DNA from: JAFDYH01 sp049840875
Lineage (GTDB): Bacteria; Bacteroidota; Bacteroidia; Chitinophagales; Chitinophagaceae
Assembly: GCA_049840875.1 (NCBI GenBank)
Contig: JASGJE010000019.1
Location: 434,001 to 498,000, forward strand
Reading direction: 5' to 3'
DNA: 64,000 bases
In this document: positions 36,405 through 44,902 of the stretch, one piece after another
Position numbering within the stretch: the stretch's first letter is position 1
Layout: every line of letters starts with the position of its first letter
Notes under the pieces: generated by a model
Told to the model about the DNA's origin: nothing
The model's input: the letters and a program-made list of their open reading frames with translations, nothing else
Databases searched by the model: none
Made by a program: the position numbers and the translations under genes

Positions 36405-36497
36405 AAATAAAATATGTAAACAATAAAAGTAAAATACTACTTTTGTTTACATTTTATATCCGTATACGAATCGTATTCGGGTAAAATTTGTAAACAA
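36399..36497. repeat. GTAAACAA repeats in the AbiE promoter region
   Basis: The octamer GTAAACAA occurs at 36399-36406, 36416-36423 and 36490-36497 and in inverted form at 36443-36450. The second and the inverted copy enclose AAAGTA/TACTTT and together form a long imperfect hairpin. The last copy touches the antitoxin start codon. Confidence 0.5.
36464..36476. promoter_or_regulatory. Palindrome 2 upstream of the AbiE operon
   Basis: ATACGA-A-TCGTAT, sharing the 11-bp core TACGAATCGTA with palindrome 1. It ends 20 bp before the antitoxin start codon. Two sites with one core at 74-bp spacing (about seven helical turns) suit cooperative repressor binding (inference). Confidence 0.55.
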
Positions 36498-37504
36498 TGG
36501 AGCCACAAAATATACAAAATCAGGCGATAAAACATCTCTGGGAAAACGTGGGGGTCATCGCCCGCTGGCATCCCCGGGAACAGGACAACCTTGACGGGGC
36601 GCTGGACTTCACCTTCCACCAGCAACGATTTGAATTCCCTGCACAGGTCAGGGTAGAACTGCGCAAGCAAAATATCCCCCAGTTAATTTTGGCGAAGAAA
36701 GCCTACGGCGATGTGATGGTACTCGCCGACTATCTGCCCCCCACTGTCAAAGAGGAAATGCGGAAGGAGGGAATCAATTATATCGAGGCAAACGGAAATA
36801 TGTATCTGAAAAAAGACAAGCTGTTTTTCTATCTGGACGGAAAAAAGGGGGTACCTGTGGAAGCAGCACCGACGGGCAGGGCCTTTACCAAAACAGGATT
36901 AAAATTTCTATTTCATTTACTGGTGAAACCGGAATGGCTGGGCCTCACCTACCGCGAATTAGAAGAAAAAACACTGGTCGGATTCGGCAATCTGAATGTG
37001 ATTATAAATGATCTGAAAGAACAGAACTTTATCGTAGCCGAAAACAAAAGAAAGATGAAACTGGTAAGGAAAAAGGAACTTCTGCAAAAGTGGATGGATG
37101 GGTACGCACTGAAATTAAAACCAAAATTGCATGTCGGTAACTTTGAATTCCTGGATAACCTGGACGTACTGAATTGGAAATGGGAAAACGTAAAGTTAAA
37201 CACAGCACTCACCTGCTGGGGGGCCGAAGTGGCAGGGGCTATACTCACAAACTACCTCAAGCCGGAGAAGCAACTATTATATACAGAAGAAGGTCGCATG
37301 GACTTTATAAAAAACTATCGCATCATACCGGCAAAGGATGGCGAACTGGATATGTACCGGCGTTTCTGGAACCCGGAGATCCAGGAAAGAAAAGAGATAG
37401 CACCCTATTTGCTAGTCTATGCGGATTTAATGAATACAGGTGACCGGCGTTGTATGGGAGCAGCAAAAAAAATATACGATGAGTGGCTACAGGATAAGTT
37501 CTGA
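36497..37504 (+). CDS. Type IV toxin-antitoxin system AbiEi-family antitoxin
   Basis: 335 residues. It contains a restriction-like/winged-helix organisation typical of the COG4861 antitoxins: an N-terminal part with LILAKKAYGDVMVLADYLPPTVKEEMRKEGINYIEANGNMYLKKDKLFFYLDG, a central winged helix (TKTGLKFLFHLLVKPEWLGLTYRELEEKTLVGFGNLNVIINDLKEQNFIV) and a C-terminal region with NTALTCWGAEVAGAILTNYLKPEKQLLYT. It neutralises the partner nucleotidyltransferase toxin and represses the operon (family knowledge). It overlaps the toxin gene by 26 bp. The promoter region carries two matched palindromes. Confidence 0.85.
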   Translation: MEPQNIQNQAIKHLWENVGVIARWHPREQDNLDGALDFTFHQQRFEFPAQVRVELRKQNIPQLILAKKAYGDVMVLADYLPPTVKEEMRKEGINYIEANGNMYLKKDKLFFYLDGKKGVPVEAAPTGRAFTKTGLKFLFHLLVKPEWLGLTYRELEEKTLVGFGNLNVIINDLKEQNFIVAENKRKMKLVRKKELLQKWMDGYALKLKPKLHVGNFEFLDNLDVLNWKWENVKLNTALTCWGAEVAGAILTNYLKPEKQLLYTEEGRMDFIKNYRIIPAKDGELDMYRRFWNPEIQERKEIAPYLLVYADLMNTGDRRCMGAAKKIYDEWLQDKF

Positions 37505-38330
37505 TAAATTAAGATTACCGCAGGGCGGGATTGAAATGCTGGCTGAACTGGAAAAGGCCTTTGAGAAATTCAAAATTGATTTCTATCTGGTCGGCGCTAT
37601 TTCAAGAGATGTCTGGTTCACCGGTATCCACGGAATACGTCCGAAACGGTCAACGGCCGATATCGATTTTGCGGTACTGATCCATGAGAAAGGAATATAT
37701 GAAGAGCTGAAAGATTCCCTGCTGGCGACTAAAAAATTTACATCCTCGCATGACAACGCGTTTGTCCTGATATATGAGGGAGGTTTGGAAGTTGATCTCT
37801 TGCCCTTCGGCGAAATAGAAGATGATAACCGCACGGTAAAGATTCAGGGAACCGGGTATACCAGTATTCACGTGGATGGCTTAAGTGAAGTCTACCGGTC
37901 AGGATTACCCGAAGTGGAGCTGGAGGGGCATCAGTTCAAATTTTGTACACTTCCCGGTATTATCATTCTGAAATTGATCGCCTGGGATGACCGGCCGGAA
38001 AAAAGGAGAGATGATATAAAAGATATCAGCGAAATCATGGATCATTTCTTCAATATGAATTCGAATGATATTTGGGATAATCATTTTGATTTATTTGAAA
38101 AGGAAGACGCTGATCTCAGGGAAATAGCCGCAGAAGTAATTGGCCGGAAGATGCGGAAGATATTGCTTCTCGACAATAGCTTGTTTGAAAGAATAGCAGG
38201 AATTATACAAAGGAATATTCAACAGGCGGGTGATAGTCCGATGGCCTTGATTATGACTGAATATTTTGATAATACGATTGAAGCAGATATCCGGCTGCTG
38301 GAATTTCTGCTAAAAGGGCTTCAGGGTTAA
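37479..38330 (+). CDS. AbiEii-family nucleotidyltransferase toxin
   Basis: 283 residues from the ATG giving MSGYRISSDKLRLPQGG; an earlier in-frame start would lie deeper inside the antitoxin gene. DNA polymerase beta-like nucleotidyltransferase motifs are visible: FYLVGAISRDVW (GS-type loop), then STADIDFAV (D61-x-D63 metal ligands) and LEVDLLPFGEIE (third acidic residue). The YKx-like LKLIAWDDRPEKRRDDIKDI segment matches the AbiEii/AbiGii family. It is a toxin that transfers nucleotides to a target and gives growth arrest or phage abortive infection when released (family knowledge). Confidence 0.85.
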   Translation: MSGYRISSDKLRLPQGGIEMLAELEKAFEKFKIDFYLVGAISRDVWFTGIHGIRPKRSTADIDFAVLIHEKGIYEELKDSLLATKKFTSSHDNAFVLIYEGGLEVDLLPFGEIEDDNRTVKIQGTGYTSIHVDGLSEVYRSGLPEVELEGHQFKFCTLPGIIILKLIAWDDRPEKRRDDIKDISEIMDHFFNMNSNDIWDNHFDLFEKEDADLREIAAEVIGRKMRKILLLDNSLFERIAGIIQRNIQQAGDSPMALIMTEYFDNTIEADIRLLEFLLKGLQG

Positions 38331-38674
38331 AAACAGGGTGGCCGCAACATGAACCGTGGTACAAGAATCTATCGTATGGTTAAAGATCTGGTGGAGGGTT
38401 TGGCGGAATGTGAACAGTTTAGACCTCCTGTCAACTCTCATGTGTCATAGCGGTCAATTTAAATTTTCTTTGGGTAAGGTTTCCGTAAATAAGTAAGCCG
38501 ACGGGATGAATGAGCGGGCCTTTTTAAAGGAGTCAACCAATAACTGGGCAAAAGGGGAAATACAGTTTGGATTTAACTTATCCAGGATCTTTCAATTGAA
38601 AAAGAAGAAGTAGTCAATTGATCTTTTCAATGACCGCAACCTGATAAATGATAATCGTTATACTGAATCCTTAA
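38331..38674. other. Intergenic, no gene recognised
   Basis: About 340 bp between the convergent toxin gene and the outer-membrane protein gene. No terminator hairpin or coding frame stood out. Confidence 0.35.
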
Positions 38675-39454
38675 TTATTTATTTCGCTGCCAGTTGATTT
38701 TTCGACCAAGAATTATTTTATAAACAAACCGGTCTGTTGATTGTGTGACGCCGATGCCTGCACCCATATTGAATTCCCATTTGGCGTTGTTCAGCAAGTC
38801 ATAAGCCATAAAGATGGCATCGCTTTGCTCGGGCCATTTTTCAAGACTGTTGACATAGCCGATATCTCCATAATATTCGATACCAAGTCCGGCATTTTTT
38901 GCGATCGTGTAGTATAACTTAACATTGGGCTCGAAAGTCGGTGTCGATTTATCATACCGGCTTTTCAATGAAATGCCCAACGTAGGATTGAGCGAGACAT
39001 ACCATTTCTGCCATTGTTTATCAATAATGGGTCTTATTTCGATACTCCAGGTGCTCGAAGAATAATCAGCCCGCTGATACCCTATTTCAGTTGACAGACT
39101 GAGACCCACTGGCAATTGCCATTTAGCAGGCGCCATAATTCTTGGGCGCAGATGGCTACCCACCACCTGGTATCCGTGGCCTGGTACATAAGCCGTAAAC
39201 AAATAGGCTCCAATCTCAAAATTGCTTGTAATGCCTGTGGTAATTTCTAGTGTTTCGTGCAGGGCATGGTTGCTGGGCAGCACGCCCTTTGTCTGATTTT
39301 TATCGCCATCAAATGTATAATTGCTGTGTAATTCAAACATGGTGGTTTTAGGCAACTGTGTTTGTGAACCATACACCTGTATTTCATAATTGTCCTGGGA
39401 AAAAAGTTCGCATGATAAAAAAAAGAGAATACTACTAAATAAAATTCTTTTCAT
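38675..39454 (-). CDS. Predicted outer-membrane beta-barrel protein
   Basis: 259 residues with a signal peptide (RILFSSILFFLSCELFSQ, cleavage before DNYE). The mature protein is made of alternating strands with aromatic girdles, for example TMFELHSNYTFDGD, FEIGAYLFTAYVPG, LSLSTEIGYQRADYSSSTWSIEIRPIID, WYVSLNPTLGISL and AGLGIEYYGDIGY, ending in a short basic tail. It resembles the transporter or MetA-type barrel families, substrate unknown. It is divergent from hemN and shares a CRP-type palindrome with it. A perfect TAATTTTG element lies just upstream (39461-39468, minus strand), 41.5 bp from the palindrome centre. Confidence 0.7.
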   Translation of the reverse strand: MKRILFSSILFFLSCELFSQDNYEIQVYGSQTQLPKTTMFELHSNYTFDGDKNQTKGVLPSNHALHETLEITTGITSNFEIGAYLFTAYVPGHGYQVVGSHLRPRIMAPAKWQLPVGLSLSTEIGYQRADYSSSTWSIEIRPIIDKQWQKWYVSLNPTLGISLKSRYDKSTPTFEPNVKLYYTIAKNAGLGIEYYGDIGYVNSLEKWPEQSDAIFMAYDLLNNAKWEFNMGAGIGVTQSTDRFVYKIILGRKINWQRNK

Positions 39455-39502
39455 TCTTTACAAAATTAAACACTTAATTAGAATTGTGATATTTAAATCC
39501 GC

Positions 39503-39516
39503 ATGATAGAGATCAT
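39503..39516. promoter_or_regulatory. CRP/FNR-type box, hemN / outer-membrane protein divergent promoter
   Basis: ATGA-TAGAGA-TCAT, a perfect palindrome. Its centre (39509.5) is exactly 51.5 bp upstream of the first T of the hemN -7 element TATTTTAG (39561), the same distance as at seven other promoters in the window. Confidence 0.75.
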
Positions 39517-39572
39517 ACCGAAAGTTAATCCTGGTCATTCAGAAAGGATACTACCAGGTCTATTTTAGTGGC

Positions 39573-40944
39573 ATGCAACACTCCAGGTTAGACCCTGTTC
39601 TGATCAGAAAGTATAACAAACCGGTCCCCCGATATACAAGTTATCCGACCGTACCTAACTGGCATGAAAAAATCGATAAAGGCCGCTGGCTGGAATTGTT
39701 TTCGGATAGCTTTCATGCGAACAATCCTGGGAAAGGTATCTCATTGTATGTTCACCTTCCCTTCTGTGAATCCCTGTGTACCTATTGTGGTTGCAACAAG
39801 AAGATTACCGGCAATCATTCCGTTGAAGAGGAATATATAGCAGCCATCGAAAAAGAATGGTTGCTCTACCGCAGTACGATGAAACAGGTACCGGTAATAC
39901 AGGAATTACATCTTGGCGGTGGTACGCCAACATTTTTTTCACCGGAGAATCTTGAGCGGCTCACTAACTTTATCCTCAACAGGAGCATCCGGCATCCCAA
40001 CTATGATTTCAGTATTGAGGGACATCCCAATAATACCACGGAAGACCATCTGAAACTTTTATTGAATGCCGGGTTTCGCAGGATCAGTTATGGCATCCAG
40101 GGACCTGGACCCGGTTGTACAACGAATGATCAACCGCGTTCAGCCTTTTGAAAATGTGAAGAAAGCCACAGACAGTGCCCGAAAGACCGGGTTTAAATCA
40201 ATCAATTTCGACCTTATCTACGGTCTTCCCCGGCAAACCATACATTCAATTGCTTTTACAATTGAAAAGATACTTTTATTAAAACCAGACCGGATCGCTT
40301 TTTACAGTTACGCGCATGTGCCATGGGTCAGCAAAGCACAACGACTCTTTGATGAGGGCGATCTGCCAGGTCCGGAAGAAAAAATCAACCTTTATTTATA
40401 CGGAAAGTCCATGTTGTTGAAGGCAGGGTATGCCGATATCGGAATGGACCATTTTGCGCTTCCGCATGACGATTTATATAAAGCGTGGTCATCCGGAAAG
40501 CTTCACCGGAACTTTATGGGTTATACCACATCACAATCGGATGTATTACTCGGTCTCGGGGTATCGGCTATCAGTGATGCGGGTAACGGCTATGCCCAGA
40601 ACACAAAAAGCCTCCATGACTATTATTCGCAAATTGAGGGTGGTAACCCCGCTGTTTGGAAAGGTTACGAGCTCGATGCGATTGATGCATCCTTCAAAAA
40701 ATATATACTGGATATTACCTGTAAAGGATATACCAATTTCCGGAAAGAGCATAACGATCTACTGGAGGAATTTGTATTTCCCGAACTGGCCGTATATGAG
40801 AAAGACGGGTTACTTGAAAAAACAGTCAACGGTATACAATTGACGACGCAGGGGCATTATTTCATCCGTACCATCGCGAGCGCCTTTGACCTGCATTTAC
40901 ATGGTCAGCATCAAACCAGAACGCTTTTCAGCAAAAGTATTTAA
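39573..40944 (+). pseudogene. hemN: Oxygen-independent coproporphyrinogen III oxidase (HemN), frameshifted
   Basis: The first part has the HemN N-terminus (KYNKPVPRYTSYPTVPNWH) and the radical-SAM motif HLPFC65-x3-C69-x2-C72-GC, continuing to RRISYGIQ. The second part, in another frame, resumes as DLDPVVQRMINRVQPFENV and runs to the normal C-terminal HemN domain (IRTIASAFDLHLHGQ-like end). One extra G in the GGG at 40100-40102 explains the break. Corrected, the protein would be about 457 residues. HemN makes protoporphyrinogen in low oxygen, supplying haem for the adjacent cbb3 oxidase. Its stop codon interlocks with that of the convergent SafE-like gene (TTAA). Confidence 0.85.
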
Positions 40945-41651
40945 TGGCAGTTGAGGGCGCTGCCGGTTGTAGTCTGCGTCAGCTGCGGACTGATGAACGT
41001 GATACCCAGATTCAATCCTCTTAGTATAAGCAATACGCCCGCGAGAGCAATAACATAAGGAACCGCTCTTCTGAAGAGCACTTTGCTCTGTGGTCGCAGC
41101 CATTGTTTGCTGTAAGCTACCACTAGCATAGCCGGCAAAGTTCCCACACCAAAACATGCCATAAAAGAAACACTTTGGAGTAACTGGCTATAGGACAACG
41201 TAGTAGCAATTGCGATATACACCATGCCGCAGGGAAGAAGTCCATTGGTAATCCCTAATAAAAGGAACCCCCTTATTCCGGCATCCGTTTTCATTAGGCG
41301 AGACATGAGTCGTTGCAATCCTGTAAAGAATGAATGCAGGAAAGTGACCTGGATGGTATATCGCCTGATAAAATATAATCCTGCCAATATAAGAATCAAA
41401 CTTCCAATAATAACGGATACCCATTGCTGTATACCGGCGATATAAAAACCTCTTCCGAGCAGTCCGAAAATAAGCCCCAGGCTGGCATAGGTGATGATTC
41501 TCCCCAACTGGTAGAGGAGTATGGAAATGAATCGCATTCGTTTTGATAAGTGTAACGTGGGCAGGGCGAGACTCAACGGTCCGCACATGCCAATACAGTG
41601 TATGCTTCCGGCAAGTCCTAACGTCAAACCAGCTAAAAGGATCGGCAGCAT
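40941..41651 (-). CDS. SafE/UreH-like sulfite exporter family membrane protein, last gene of the cbb3 cluster
   Basis: 236 residues, about six transmembrane helices. It begins LPILLAGLTLGLAGSIHCIGMCGPLSLALP; the GSxHCxGMCGP motif is the hallmark of the SafE/UreH/DsbD_2-type family found at the end of cbb3 operons. A second motif LLGITNGLLPCGMVYIAIA supplies the matching NGLLPCG loop. The role is probably copper or thiol handling during oxidase assembly (family inference). It overlaps the ccoH stop by one base (TGATG). Confidence 0.85.
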   Translation of the reverse strand: MLPILLAGLTLGLAGSIHCIGMCGPLSLALPTLHLSKRMRFISILLYQLGRIITYASLGLIFGLLGRGFYIAGIQQWVSVIIGSLILILAGLYFIRRYTIQVTFLHSFFTGLQRLMSRLMKTDAGIRGFLLLGITNGLLPCGMVYIAIATTLSYSQLLQSVSFMACFGVGTLPAMLVVAYSKQWLRPQSKVLFRRAVPYVIALAGVLLILRGLNLGITFISPQLTQTTTGSALNCH

Positions 41652-42082
41652 CAGAGGATGGAGAGTTTATTTTCTGAATAGTAATTCCTACCGGCGTCGA
41701 GCCAGTCAATCTTCACCGTATAATAGCCCGGTTTCAGCTGGTGTTGAAAGCTTTGTTTTCCTTGCACCAGTTCCAGCGAAAACCGGCGGTCTTTTTTTGA
41801 ATCAGCAGCACAGTAAAAGTAGACTGTTCCCGAAACATTCCTGTTCAGTAATTCCACGGGCATTTGCAGCACAATGGAGTCCCCCGATTGTTTTACAATC
41901 GGCATTGCACTGAGTGCATTGGCGTGGTTTGTCCCGTCGATGACTTCCTGGTAACGCAACTCACTTTTATAGTAATCTTTATCGACCAGTTCAAATTCTG
42001 TTTTAAAGGCCCGGTAGGCGAGATAGCTCATCATTGCAGCGAATGCAATAAAAACAACCGTCAGTTTATGTCCCCAGTTCAT
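41651..42082 (-). CDS. ccoH: FixH/CcoH family cbb3 oxidase assembly protein
   Basis: 143 residues: one N-terminal membrane helix (LTVVFIAFAAMMSYLAYRAF) followed by KTEFELVDKDYYKSELRYQEVIDGTNHA, the characteristic DxDYYxxxLxYQ motif of FixH/CcoH, and a periplasmic beta domain ending YYTVKIDWLDAGRNYYSE. It is needed for stable assembly of the cbb3 complex (family knowledge). It lies 11 bp downstream of ccoG and overlaps the SafE-like gene. Confidence 0.9.
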   Translation of the reverse strand: MNWGHKLTVVFIAFAAMMSYLAYRAFKTEFELVDKDYYKSELRYQEVIDGTNHANALSAMPIVKQSGDSIVLQMPVELLNRNVSGTVYFYCAADSKKDRRFSLELVQGKQSFQHQLKPGYYTVKIDWLDAGRNYYSENKLSIL

Positions 42083-42093
42083 ACCAGATTAAT

Positions 42094-43533
42094 TTAAAAT
42101 TTTGTAAATGGCCCCATGAAATTTGTCTGCAGCACAGTAATCTGCTTTGTCCCTTCATAAAGCCCTATTTTCAGGTTTATCTTTCTTTTCCGGATTGCCG
42201 TTTTCGGCAGGATAATAAAAAAAGAGCCCTTGCCCTGGCCTTCTTTTTTTACCTGTATTGGTTGACCTTCTGCTTCGATGATTCTGCCCGGAAGATTGAT
42301 CAGTTTCAGGTTCAGGGGTACATCGTTGAGTGTTTTATTGATGACTTTGATCGTATACAGGTTTGAAATGCTGTCTTCTCCTCTTTCCTGGTACAATATT
42401 CCCGGTGCCCTCACAATGGTTCCATCCACATTTTTTCTTGTGATGAGCAGAAATGAAAGCAATCCTGCCAGCAGGAGCAACAGTACCGTATAGAATCTCA
42501 TTCTTCCGGTATACCGCAAATTGGTTCCGGTTGAAATATTATTTTCAGACGCGTAACGAACGAGGCCGGTCGGACGACCGATCGCTGACATCATTTTATT
42601 GCAGGCGTCGATGCAGGCGGTGCAGCCGACGCATTCCATCTGCGTACCATTCCGTATGTCGATCCCCGTTGGACAAACCTTGACGCATTGAAAGCAATCA
42701 ATACAGTCGCCAATGGGATCTGCGTTGGCAGTTGCCTTTTTGAATTTGTCTCTTGGTTCCCCGCGCTTATAGTCATACGCGACGACCATTGAATTACGAT
42801 CCAGTAAAACGCTCTGGAGCCGGCCATAGGGACATATCACTGTACAGGCCTGCTCCCGGAAATAAGCATAAACAGCATAAAAAACACCCGAAAATAACAG
42901 GATCGAAAAAAGACCCCCGATATGTTGAGTTACAGGTTCGGTGATGATTTGTTTCAGGGCATCTATACCGATGATATAGGAAAGAAAAAAATTAGCGATA
43001 ACAAAAGCCAGCCCGTAAAACGCAAGGTGCTTCGTTAATTTCTTCCTGATTTTGCCGGCCGTCCATGGACTGTTTTTCAGCAATTTTTGTTTCGCTGCAT
43101 CGCCTTCGATCCAGAACTCGACTTTGCGGAACAGCATTTCCATAAATATCGTCTGCGGGCAAACCCATCCGCAAAATAACCGGCCAAATGCTGCTGTAAA
43201 CAATACGACAAAAACAATAAACGTAATCATGGTCAGGCCGAAAATGAAAAAATCCTGCGGCCAGAAAATTTTTCCGAAGATGATAAATTTTGCATCGGGA
43301 ATATTAAACTGGAACAAGGGGCGGCCATTCATTTTTATAAAAGGCAGGGTAAAAAACAGCGCGAAGAATCCGAGGCTGACCCAGGTACGGATGGAATAAA
43401 ATCTCCCTTTCGGCTTCTGTGCGTAAACCCATTTCCGTTTGCCTTTCGCATCTACAGTAGTTAACCTGTCGCGGAATGATTCTTTGACAGCTGTTGCGGA
43501 TTGGTTGTCTGTAATTGTATTGCCTGTTTCCAT
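42094..43533 (-). CDS. ccoG: CcoG (FixG/RdxA) cbb3 oxidase accessory iron-sulfur protein
   Basis: 479 residues. Membrane helices surround the CGWVCPQTIFMEMLFR motif. A cytosolic ferredoxin-like domain has CTVICPYGRLQSVLLD and the 4Fe-4S pair CIDCFQCVKVCPTG... MECVGCTACIDACNKMM. An Ig-like periplasmic C-terminal domain follows (~350-479). CcoG is a cupric reductase or maturation factor for the cbb3 copper centre (family knowledge). Order and spacing within the operon are normal. Confidence 0.95.
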   Translation of the reverse strand: METGNTITDNQSATAVKESFRDRLTTVDAKGKRKWVYAQKPKGRFYSIRTWVSLGFFALFFTLPFIKMNGRPLFQFNIPDAKFIIFGKIFWPQDFFIFGLTMITFIVFVVLFTAAFGRLFCGWVCPQTIFMEMLFRKVEFWIEGDAAKQKLLKNSPWTAGKIRKKLTKHLAFYGLAFVIANFFLSYIIGIDALKQIITEPVTQHIGGLFSILLFSGVFYAVYAYFREQACTVICPYGRLQSVLLDRNSMVVAYDYKRGEPRDKFKKATANADPIGDCIDCFQCVKVCPTGIDIRNGTQMECVGCTACIDACNKMMSAIGRPTGLVRYASENNISTGTNLRYTGRMRFYTVLLLLLAGLLSFLLITRKNVDGTIVRAPGILYQERGEDSISNLYTIKVINKTLNDVPLNLKLINLPGRIIEAEGQPIQVKKEGQGKGSFFIILPKTAIRKRKINLKIGLYEGTKQITVLQTNFMGPFTKF

Positions 43534-43552
43534 ATCTACGCTAAAATCTTCA

Positions 43553-44710
43553 TTATTTCATTGCTGTTTTTGAATCCTTCGCGGTCGTATCGGTTACGGG
43601 TTTACTAACCGGGTCATCCTTATATAATTCGCCCTGCGGAGCTTTGGGATTAGGAGGATTGGTGCCTTTTAATGATTTAACATAGCTGGCCACTTCTGCA
43701 ATCTCTTTATTTGAATACGTAGTTTGCCACTGCGGCATCGCATTGATCCCGTAGCGGATCGTTTTGAAAACGCTCCTGATATCTCCACCATGCAGCCAAT
43801 AGTCGTCCGTTAGATTAGGACCGACATCCCCCGCGCCGGTTTCTTTGTGACAGGCAACGCAGGATTTTGTAAAAATTAACTTCCCGGCAGTTAAATCATC
43901 CTGGGCCGTTAATAAAACGACCGTGTTTTCATCAACTGACTCTCCCTTTTTTTTCAGGTATTCTTTAATGTCGGCATCAGCGCTGGCTACTGCTTTCTGG
44001 TATTCTTCAATGCTGGAAGGCCCTGTATGTGATATATGAAACCGCCACAAATAAATACAGCCTGCTATAATGGTCAGGTAAAAGCCATAGAGCCACCATG
44101 GCGGAAGGCGGTTATCGAGTTCGCGGATACCATCATAGTCATGGCCCAAGTCGATGTCAGCTTCCTGTTCCACCGGCTTGAACCGGTTAAATTTTGACCA
44201 CCAGGATAACCCTTTTTTCTTCATCAGCAGGAGTTGATCAACCGCAAGCATTTTCTGACTTTCTTTTTTCAGTAGAATCCGGACATTCATCAGTAATACC
44301 AGTATCACCAGGAGCTCAAGGAAAATAACTGACATCATCATATAGAAAGCAAACGTTGACACCCCTCCGACTGAAGAAGAGGTTGTCGCATCCGTAGCAG
44401 TAGTTTGGGCGAACAGCCTGCTACCTACAAGGAGGCAGAATATAGTTGCTGCTGCCGCGGGCACTTTAGTCGCGGACGTTTCTTTTTTTTCTTTCTGCAT
44501 TCTGAAATTGGCTGCACCAACCAAAACACTGCTGAGTACCCCAATGACAATCAATAGTACAACCATCAGGGCAAGCAACCCCATCGCCAAGGGATTACTA
44601 TATAAAGAACTCTCCGTTGAGCCTGCGGCCTGTGCCGGCTGAACTCCCAGGAGTATAAAGCCTGGCAGCAACAATAAAACATATCTGAGTTTAGGCATTG
44701 ATAAAAGCAT
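43553..44710 (-). CDS. ccoP: cbb3 oxidase subunit III (CcoP), mono-haem
   Basis: 385 residues. An N-terminal extension with two membrane helices (~35-68 and ~118-142) precedes the usual CcoP helix (WWLYGFYLTIIAGCIYLW, ~205-222). A single c-type haem site C284-VA-C287-H288 follows, with the distal Met in INAMPQWQTTYSN. Canonical CcoP has two haem motifs; only one is present, as I recall for other Bacteroidota. A second start 4 codons in (44698) is possible. It passes electrons from cytochrome c to CcoO. Confidence 0.92.
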   Translation of the reverse strand: MLLSMPKLRYVLLLLPGFILLGVQPAQAAGSTESSLYSNPLAMGLLALMVVLLIVIGVLSSVLVGAANFRMQKEKKETSATKVPAAAATIFCLLVGSRLFAQTTATDATTSSSVGGVSTFAFYMMMSVIFLELLVILVLLMNVRILLKKESQKMLAVDQLLLMKKKGLSWWSKFNRFKPVEQEADIDLGHDYDGIRELDNRLPPWWLYGFYLTIIAGCIYLWRFHISHTGPSSIEEYQKAVASADADIKEYLKKKGESVDENTVVLLTAQDDLTAGKLIFTKSCVACHKETGAGDVGPNLTDDYWLHGGDIRSVFKTIRYGINAMPQWQTTYSNKEIAEVASYVKSLKGTNPPNPKAPQGELYKDDPVSKPVTDTTAKDSKTAMK

Positions 44711-44730
44711 GGTCTTGCAGTTTTATATCC

Positions 44731-44892
44731 TTAATTATCCAGTGGTATGCGGCTGATAGCGCTGAATGTTTTCTTGTTTGTTTTAAATACCCATGTCAGC
44801 ATGAGCAGGAAAAAGACTACGAAAATGAGCAGTGACGATAAGCCGTATACATCCACGCCGCTTATTTTTTCGATATAGTGAATGAATTTCAT
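44731..44892 (-). CDS. ccoQ: CcoQ-like small membrane subunit
   Basis: 53 residues from the ATG giving MKFIHYIEKISGVDVYG. It has one membrane helix (LSSLLIFVVFFLLMLTWVF) followed by a short basic tail (KTNKKTFSAISRIPLDN). Size, topology and place between ccoNO and ccoP identify it as CcoQ. An earlier start would overlap ccoNO without adding family-like sequence. Confidence 0.85.
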   Translation of the reverse strand: MKFIHYIEKISGVDVYGLSSLLIFVVFFLLMLTWVFKTNKKTFSAISRIPLDN

Positions 44893-44902
44893 TTGGTGGT
44901 AA

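Noticed and set aside
37440..37478. Earlier start for the AbiEii toxin
   Set aside because: It would extend further into the antitoxin gene and adds residues unlike the family; the ATG at 37479 fits better.
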